IMG/VR virus record: IMGVR_UViG_3300029893_000029
Span: 1 to 39,375 of that record
Direction: 5' to 3' (one strand)
Source of the DNA: a virus
DNA: 39,375 nt
Shown here piece by piece: positions 34,935-39,375 of the stretch. The notes beneath the pieces were generated by a model. That model ran no database searches, was not told where the DNA came from, and saw only the letters and a list, made by a program, of their open reading frames with translations. Made by a program: the position numbers and the translations under genes. Position 1 is the stretch's first letter; every line of letters begins with the position of its first letter.

Positions 34935-36470
34935 ATGTTCCAAACCAACCCACTTTTCTTTCAAGGAGGAACTATAGACCAGTCGGGTGTCGCGAATATT
35001 GTTACCACTCTCCCCTATCGTGGGCCAGCCCTCACAGGTGAAGACATCAGAAGGTCACCGCTTCCAACGCCAAGGCCAGTACCCAAAGGCGAAATTCCAA
35101 AAGAGAATATTCAGCTTCTTGGAGGCGCGTTAGGTGGTGCTACCGTTGCGGCTTCCACTGGGAACCCCGCGCTCCAGAATATTCTCGCACAAGCGAATCA
35201 GCTCATTCAGGACTTTCAAGTGAAGGGTGGTATTTTGACCCCAGACATTCAATCAAGAATCCAAGCCATCAACGACGCGGAAGAAAGAAAAGTATTGAGT
35301 GTTGCGGAAGGGAGAAGCGCGGCGGAGCGAGGAGACATTGCCAAGGTGGATGAATCGGTGTCTGCCGCCGACCAAGCGGAAATAGAGCAGGAAAATATGC
35401 TCCGCGACCTTATGGAAGAACTCCGCAAGGCGAGAGTGGGATTTGTGGAAGCCCTTACTCCTTCGGCGAGAGAGGCGGAAATTCAAGAATCGCTCCGCAC
35501 TCTTCGCACCGAACGGCAACTGCTCCCATTGGAGCTTCGTCAGGAGGGCATCTCAGCGGCCGGTATTCAAGGAAGGCAGATTGAGGACGAACGAGTACGC
35601 GCTATTCAGGAACAAAACCTCCTTATGGAGCTTGGGTTTGAACAGGAGGCGAGAAGTATGCGCTCCAAAGCGTTTGAGGGTCAGATTGGATTTATCAGCG
35701 ACGACATTGACCTTCAGATAAAACTGGAAGACCGACTACAAAAACAGGAGCAAGAGGTACTAGATCGTGCGCGCCAACTTTCGCGCGACAGCGTGAGCAC
35801 GCTTTCCAATATCGTGGAACAGTTTAGCGGGTTGGCGTGGACGGACTTGGACGCCCAAACGCAAGAAGACGTATTGAATCTCATCAAGCCATTCCCCGAC
35901 CTCACTTTGGGAATCGTGTCGGCCGCACTCCAAAACGCGAAACAGCAGCAGGTTTATGAGAGGGCGAAAAAGGCGACGGAAAAACCCGCAACAGCAGCTC
36001 AGGAAACTGTTGCGGCTTATGCGGCTCGGATAGAACAGGCAAATCCGCTTATCAAGAGTTACGAGGGCGATATTTCAGAAATGAGTGTTATTGGGTATGA
36101 GCTTCAAAAAAGATTACCCGCTTCGCTTCAGAGCGACACATTCCGCGCATACGATCAAGCAGCAAGGAACTTCATCAACGCAGTTCTTCGCAGGGAATCA
36201 GGCGCGGCGATTGCGGCGAGTGAGTTTGAGAGCGCAGAAAGGCAGTATCTCCCCATCGCTGGCGATAATGCGACTATCCTCGCACAAAAAGAAGCGAACA
36301 GGAAACTTGTTTTTGAGAGCTTGAAGAAGTCGTCGGGCCCAGCGTTCTCATCGGTTGAAGAATTACTTGGTGGCGGAGTGGAAGGGAGAACACAAGAGGA
36401 ATCCTATATTGACCCCAATACTGGAACCGAGTACGTGAAAGGTGAGGACGGAAACTACTACGCACGATAA
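34935..36470 (+). CDS. Internal virion/ejection protein, coiled coil
   Basis: A 511-aa protein. A long alpha-helical/coiled-coil middle (about 110-310: ENMLRDLMEELRKAR, LRTLRTERQLLPLELRQEG, KLEDRLQKQEQEVLDRARQ) is followed by a C-terminal domain with FINAVLRRESGAAIAASEF and QYLPIAGDNATILAQKEANR, a pattern found in phage internal virion proteins. It probably travels with DNA through the tail. The stop overlaps the next ATG (TAATG). Confidence 0.65.
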   Translation: MFQTNPLFFQGGTIDQSGVANIVTTLPYRGPALTGEDIRRSPLPTPRPVPKGEIPKENIQLLGGALGGATVAASTGNPALQNILAQANQLIQDFQVKGGILTPDIQSRIQAINDAEERKVLSVAEGRSAAERGDIAKVDESVSAADQAEIEQENMLRDLMEELRKARVGFVEALTPSAREAEIQESLRTLRTERQLLPLELRQEGISAAGIQGRQIEDERVRAIQEQNLLMELGFEQEARSMRSKAFEGQIGFISDDIDLQIKLEDRLQKQEQEVLDRARQLSRDSVSTLSNIVEQFSGLAWTDLDAQTQEDVLNLIKPFPDLTLGIVSAALQNAKQQQVYERAKKATEKPATAAQETVAAYAARIEQANPLIKSYEGDISEMSVIGYELQKRLPASLQSDTFRAYDQAARNFINAVLRRESGAAIAASEFESAERQYLPIAGDNATILAQKEANRKLVFESLKKSSGPAFSSVEELLGGGVEGRTQEESYIDPNTGTEYVKGEDGNYYAR

Positions 36471-37999
36471 TGCCTGGACTTACCTTAGAACAATTGAAAG
36501 CAATGGGTGCGGTGCCGAAATCCCAGTACCGCCCACAAGCACAAAAGGAACCTTCTTTCGGCGAAGGTATAACAAGTGCGCTCGATATTCGGTTCGGAAA
36601 AACTCAAGAAGCGTTCAAAGCGCAGCGTAAGGGCGAGCAAACACTCCCCGAAACCGCATTACAAGTTGTCGGACAGGGTGCGGGGTTTGCGTTTGACGTG
36701 TTAGGAGAAGCAATAAAAAGTGTGATAGATAAAATCCCCGATGCAATCAAAGAACCCGCCAAAGCGGTAGGAAAAGAGATTTTAGATACCCCCATAGGTC
36801 AAGCAGGCATTAGGGCGATTGCTGAAGGAACCGAAGTGTACCGAGATTGGAAAGAAGGAAACCCTCGCGCTGCAAGGAACTTGGAAGCGGCGGTGAATGT
36901 TGCTTCACTATTTCCCGTTGGCGCAGGTGGGAAAGCGGTTACTCAAGAGGCATTGGGGATTACAGGGAAGGTGGCGGGGAAAGCGGCAACGGTTCTTGAG
37001 AAGTCCGCGCTTAAAGGAATAGAGGCAGAGAAACAATCATTCATAAGAAATCTTATTCGTCCCGTACAAACAAAAGCAATAAAGGAGGCGCAAGTTGCGA
37101 GGACGATAGAAACTGGCGTGGGTCCATTTAAGAAAAGCATTATTGCTCCCTCTAAATCAGAACTTCGCGCAGAACAAGAACTCATGAAAATACCCGAGCT
37201 TAAAAAGGGCATGACGGCGCAACAAAGCCATAACGTAGTTCAAGACGCGCTTTCAAGGGAATCGGAATCTCTTGCGAGTAAGTTGGCTAAACCAGAAAAT
37301 AAGTTTACTTTTACTCACAAAGAACTCCTTTCCCGCATTGAACGTGCGAAGCAAAAGCTTTCAGAAAGTCCGCTCATTGTTGGGGATGCGGAAAAAACCG
37401 CAGACAAGTTAATAGCGAAAGTGAAATCCCTCGTTGAAGAAAGACCGGCTACTGGCGCAAATCTTCTCCAAGTAAGGAAAGATTTTGATGTGTGGGTTAA
37501 ATCACAAAAACCAAAAGCGTTTGATGCAACGTCAGAAAATGCATTTACGATTGCGAATAAAGAAATTCGTAGGGCAATAAATAACTTTTTGGATGAAAAA
37601 GCGCCGAACGCGGGAGTAAAGGAATCGCTCGCAAGACAAAGCGCATTGTTTGACGCGATAGACAACATAATTCCTAAGGCGGCAATTGAGGCGGATACCG
37701 CATTTCGTAGGGTTCTCCAGCGCGTTGGGGAGGTATTGGGAACAAAAAGTAGGATAGTTCAGGGTATTGTGGCGGCGGTTGGGATTGGAGGATTGGGAGC
37801 GGCAGCCACATTTGCTCCCGCCGTTGCGGTGCTTGGCGGAACGGGGCTTCTGCTCTATAAGGGGGGTAAATTGATTTTGAATCCAAGATTGCGTCTTATA
37901 CTTTCTCAAGCGTTGAGAATGTTGGAACGCGCGGGCGACAAAGCGGGAAGTTCGGCTATTAGGGATTTTCTTAAAAGGTTTTCAAGTGGCGAAAAATAA
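36470..37999 (+). CDS. Internal virion/ejection protein with membrane-active end
   Basis: A 509-aa protein, alpha-helical and Lys/Glu-rich throughout. Two glycine/alanine-rich hydrophobic segments lie near the C-terminus (IVAAVGIGGLGAAATFAPAV and VLGGTGLLLYKGG, about 440-475), and a weaker one at about 60-75. This layout (large helical protein ending in hydrophobic hairpin) fits ejection proteins that form a channel across the host membrane. No lysozyme motif is evident. Confidence 0.6.
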   Translation: MPGLTLEQLKAMGAVPKSQYRPQAQKEPSFGEGITSALDIRFGKTQEAFKAQRKGEQTLPETALQVVGQGAGFAFDVLGEAIKSVIDKIPDAIKEPAKAVGKEILDTPIGQAGIRAIAEGTEVYRDWKEGNPRAARNLEAAVNVASLFPVGAGGKAVTQEALGITGKVAGKAATVLEKSALKGIEAEKQSFIRNLIRPVQTKAIKEAQVARTIETGVGPFKKSIIAPSKSELRAEQELMKIPELKKGMTAQQSHNVVQDALSRESESLASKLAKPENKFTFTHKELLSRIERAKQKLSESPLIVGDAEKTADKLIAKVKSLVEERPATGANLLQVRKDFDVWVKSQKPKAFDATSENAFTIANKEIRRAINNFLDEKAPNAGVKESLARQSALFDAIDNIIPKAAIEADTAFRRVLQRVGEVLGTKSRIVQGIVAAVGIGGLGAAATFAPAVAVLGGTGLLLYKGGKLILNPRLRLILSQALRMLERAGDKAGSSAIRDFLKRFSSGEK

Positions 38000-38006
38000 A
38001 AATTCG

Positions 38007-38015
38007 TGCTATAAT
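38007..38015 (+). promoter_or_regulatory. Late promoter upstream of collagen-like gene
   Basis: TGCTATAAT at 38007-38015, right after the ejection-protein gene. The sequence from TATAAT to the TTACGA box resembles that at 26827 (TATAATTAC...CATA). Confidence 0.75.
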
Positions 38016-38032
38016 TACCACCACATACCCGC

Positions 38033-38081
38033 TTACGAGCGCCCATCTCGGGGGATACGTCCCTTGAGTTGGGCGTTTTTT
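38033..38081 (+). promoter_or_regulatory. TTACGA leader with terminator-like hairpin (collagen-like gene)
   Basis: TTACGA (38033-38038) lies 17 nt after the -10. The stem CGCCC/GGGCG (38040-38044 with 38071-38075), inner CTC/GAG and GGGA-TACG-TCCC is followed by TTTTTT, ending 5 nt before ATG 38087. Best example of the shared module. Confidence 0.65.
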
Positions 38082-38086
38082 ATTTT

Positions 38087-38695
38087 ATGTCTATTGTAGA
38101 AGAACTCAAAAAACTCGCAGGAAACCCAGAGGCGATCGGCATGGAACCGTTCACCGAGCGGCTTCGCGGCGCCTCGGTTTCCATCCAAGACGAAATGATG
38201 AAGAAAATGGAGGAAATGCACCGCCAAATGGTGCCCGAGCTGGTACAAGCGGTAATGGCGCAAATCCGCGTTCCGAAGGATGGGAGGGATGGAAAGGACG
38301 GAAAAGACGGCAGAACGCCCTCTCACAACGAAATGATGGCAATAATGAAAATGCTTGTCCCTAAAGAGAAAAAGGACGAAACGGGTGAATTGAAAAAAAT
38401 GATTGCCGAATTAGGTCAACGGCTTACTTCCATTGCTTCTCGTCGCGGCGGTGGGGGAGGCGGTGGAGACACCATGATCGCGGACGACCTTTCAAGCCAA
38501 GCGGACGGAAGCACACGCACCTTCACGACCACGAAACGAATCGGAAAGCCCATATTGGTGGTTTCCTCCCAGTTCCCAACCGTGCTTCGGTTGACGACCG
38601 ATTTCACGGCTTCCAACACTACCCTGACCCTCTCTTCCTCTTTGGACCCGATACAAACGGGACAGACCCTTTATTTCCTTTATGCCGAGGGCTAA
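38087..38695 (+). CDS. Collagen-like tail-fibre protein
   Basis: A 202-aa protein from ATG 38087. A helical N-terminus (IQDEMMKKMEEMHRQM) precedes the short collagen-like GRDGKDGKDGRTP (about 66-78), a second helix (GELKKMIAELGQRLTSIA), a GGGGGGG linker and a beta domain (TRTFTTTKRIGKPILVVSS, TGQTLYFLYAEG). This is a typical trimeric fibre or fibre-attachment layout. The 2-nt gap to the next fibre gene suggests joint expression. Confidence 0.65.
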   Translation: MSIVEELKKLAGNPEAIGMEPFTERLRGASVSIQDEMMKKMEEMHRQMVPELVQAVMAQIRVPKDGRDGKDGKDGRTPSHNEMMAIMKMLVPKEKKDETGELKKMIAELGQRLTSIASRRGGGGGGGDTMIADDLSSQADGSTRTFTTTKRIGKPILVVSSQFPTVLRLTTDFTASNTTLTLSSSLDPIQTGQTLYFLYAEG

Positions 38696-38697
38696 CT

Positions 38698-39375
38698 ATG
38701 AAAAATAAACTTGGTTTTGCATATGCGATGGCGGGAGTATTGGTGGGAGCTTTTATCTTCGGGTCGAGCGTGATCTTTGCCGCTCCTTCGGTCAATATAC
38801 TTGGAAATTACGCCGTAGTGGGAACTGGTTTATTTGCCACGACGTCGGCAAATGCCAACTTGACCGCGTCGGGGACAATAGCATTTCCTTCCCTTTATAC
38901 CTTAAACCAACCATTTGTGATTATCGGTTCTGACGGGACATTGAACACTACTTCGTCGCCCGCGACAGATTCTTTCACTACCACAACGATAAACGGCGTT
39001 CAATCGGTGAGCTTTACCTTTGCTACCGGAACCGCAACGGGTATTGGACTTACTATTTCTACCTCATCGGACACTATAACCTTTACTCCCACTGTGACTT
39101 CTGGTTACTCGATTCCACTAACCGCATCGACGACGAACTGGGAGTCGTTCTACCAGACGCCCTCTACGAGGATCACCGCAGGCACAGGACTTTCATGGAG
39201 TACGAATACGCTCAATAGCGACGTGGTGAATAACTGGACGCTCTCTGGTTCAAATCTTTATGCTTCAAGCACAAGTTGGAACGTTGGCGTAGGCACCTCA
39301 AGTCCCAATCCTTCAGCAAGGTTCAACATTGTGCAGGGCGGCGACTACAACGCGGGCGTGGTTGCGGCGATTATT
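38698..39375 (+). CDS. Tail fibre/adhesin, N-terminal part (3' truncated by window edge)
   Basis: 226 codons, open to the last base. It starts with a signal-peptide-like helix (basic MKNK, AMAGVLVGAFIFGSSVIFA, cleavage near A|APS). The remainder is Thr/Ser-rich beta-repeat sequence (ATGTATGIGLTISTSSD, SIPLTASTTNWESF) leading to VGVGTSSPNPSARFNI, the same VGxGTSxP motif as in the partial gene at 2-499. Probably the receptor-binding fibre; the signal peptide is unusual for one. Confidence 0.65.
   Translation, partial: MKNKLGFAYAMAGVLVGAFIFGSSVIFAAPSVNILGNYAVVGTGLFATTSANANLTASGTIAFPSLYTLNQPFVIIGSDGTLNTTSSPATDSFTTTTINGVQSVSFTFATGTATGIGLTISTSSDTITFTPTVTSGYSIPLTASTTNWESFYQTPSTRITAGTGLSWSTNTLNSDVVNNWTLSGSNLYASSTSWNVGVGTSSPNPSARFNIVQGGDYNAGVVAAII

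Noticed and set aside
1-39375. Alternative genetic code (TGA as Gly or Trp)
   Set aside because: Many coupled genes end at TGA in ATGA overlaps, and conserved proteins such as GroEL end at TGA, so TGA is a stop.
1-39375. CRISPR arrays, tRNA genes, insertion sequences, reverse transcriptase/diversity-generating element
   Set aside because: No spaced direct repeats, cloverleaf with CCA-type acceptor, transposase or reverse-transcriptase motifs were seen by eye. Weak tRNAs could still be missed.

Overview
The window reads as most of the genome of a tailed, probably short-tailed (podovirus-like) phage. Almost every gene lies on the + strand. TGA and TAA both act as ordinary stops, so genetic code 11 fits. 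The virion proteins carry many GTSTP / TSTPP / ATSTS-type strings, which are common in surface proteins of Candidate Phyla Radiation (Patescibacteria/Paceibacteria) bacteria. I infer such a host, but nothing in the window proves it. The 3' end holds the N-terminal half of a fibre/adhesin gene and the 5' end holds a C-terminal fibre piece. The two look like one gene cut by opening a circle, although they do not join in frame.

Layout. 1-4.2 kb: fibre end, a secreted glycine-rich protein and two further probable virion proteins. 4.2-6.9 kb: lysis block (a lysin with cysteine-peptidase-like and lysozyme-like parts, and a holin-like protein) with two HNH endonucleases. 6.9-7.1 kb: a promoter, a structured RNA and a terminator. 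7.2-10.05 kb: a tightly coupled operon with strong Shine-Dalgarno sites (metallophosphoesterase, zinc-ribbon microproteins, a trypsin-like lipoprotein, an HNH protein). 10.06-11.35 kb: tiny membrane proteins, a lysozyme-like protein and a possible minus-strand small RNA. 11.36-11.93 kb: a roughly 560-nt, three-domain, highly structured RNA with its own promoter. 11.9-15.1 kb: two DNA methyltransferases. One is flanked by 21-bp direct repeats. The other is frameshifted at its catalytic motif next to an HNH gene. 15.1-22.7 kb: a run of small genes (zinc ribbons, a ribbon-helix-helix protein, a NinG-like HNH protein, two paralogous gene pairs, proteins with tandem repeats). 22.7-24.3 kb: a phage GroEL. 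25.0-39.4 kb: packaging and virion genes in canonical order: TerS, TerL, portal, scaffold, probable decoration protein, major capsid, adaptor, internal/ejection proteins, fibres.

How it works together. Packaging and morphogenesis are recognisable, and the phage-encoded chaperonin probably helps fold capsid or tail proteins. No DNA polymerase, primase, helicase, integrase or RNA polymerase is recognisable, so replication and transcription probably rely on the host. Transcription is punctuated by extended -10 promoters (TGNTATAAT). In several cases the start codon lies only 6-9 nt downstream of the -10 box, which predicts leaderless mRNAs. Three promoters (before the portal, the scaffold and a collagen-like protein) share a leader: a TTACGA box at fixed distance, then a terminator-like hairpin ending in a T-run. 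These leaders and the four structured-RNA loci (6.9, 10.4, 11.4 and 12.9 kb) are the least explained and most novel parts of the window.
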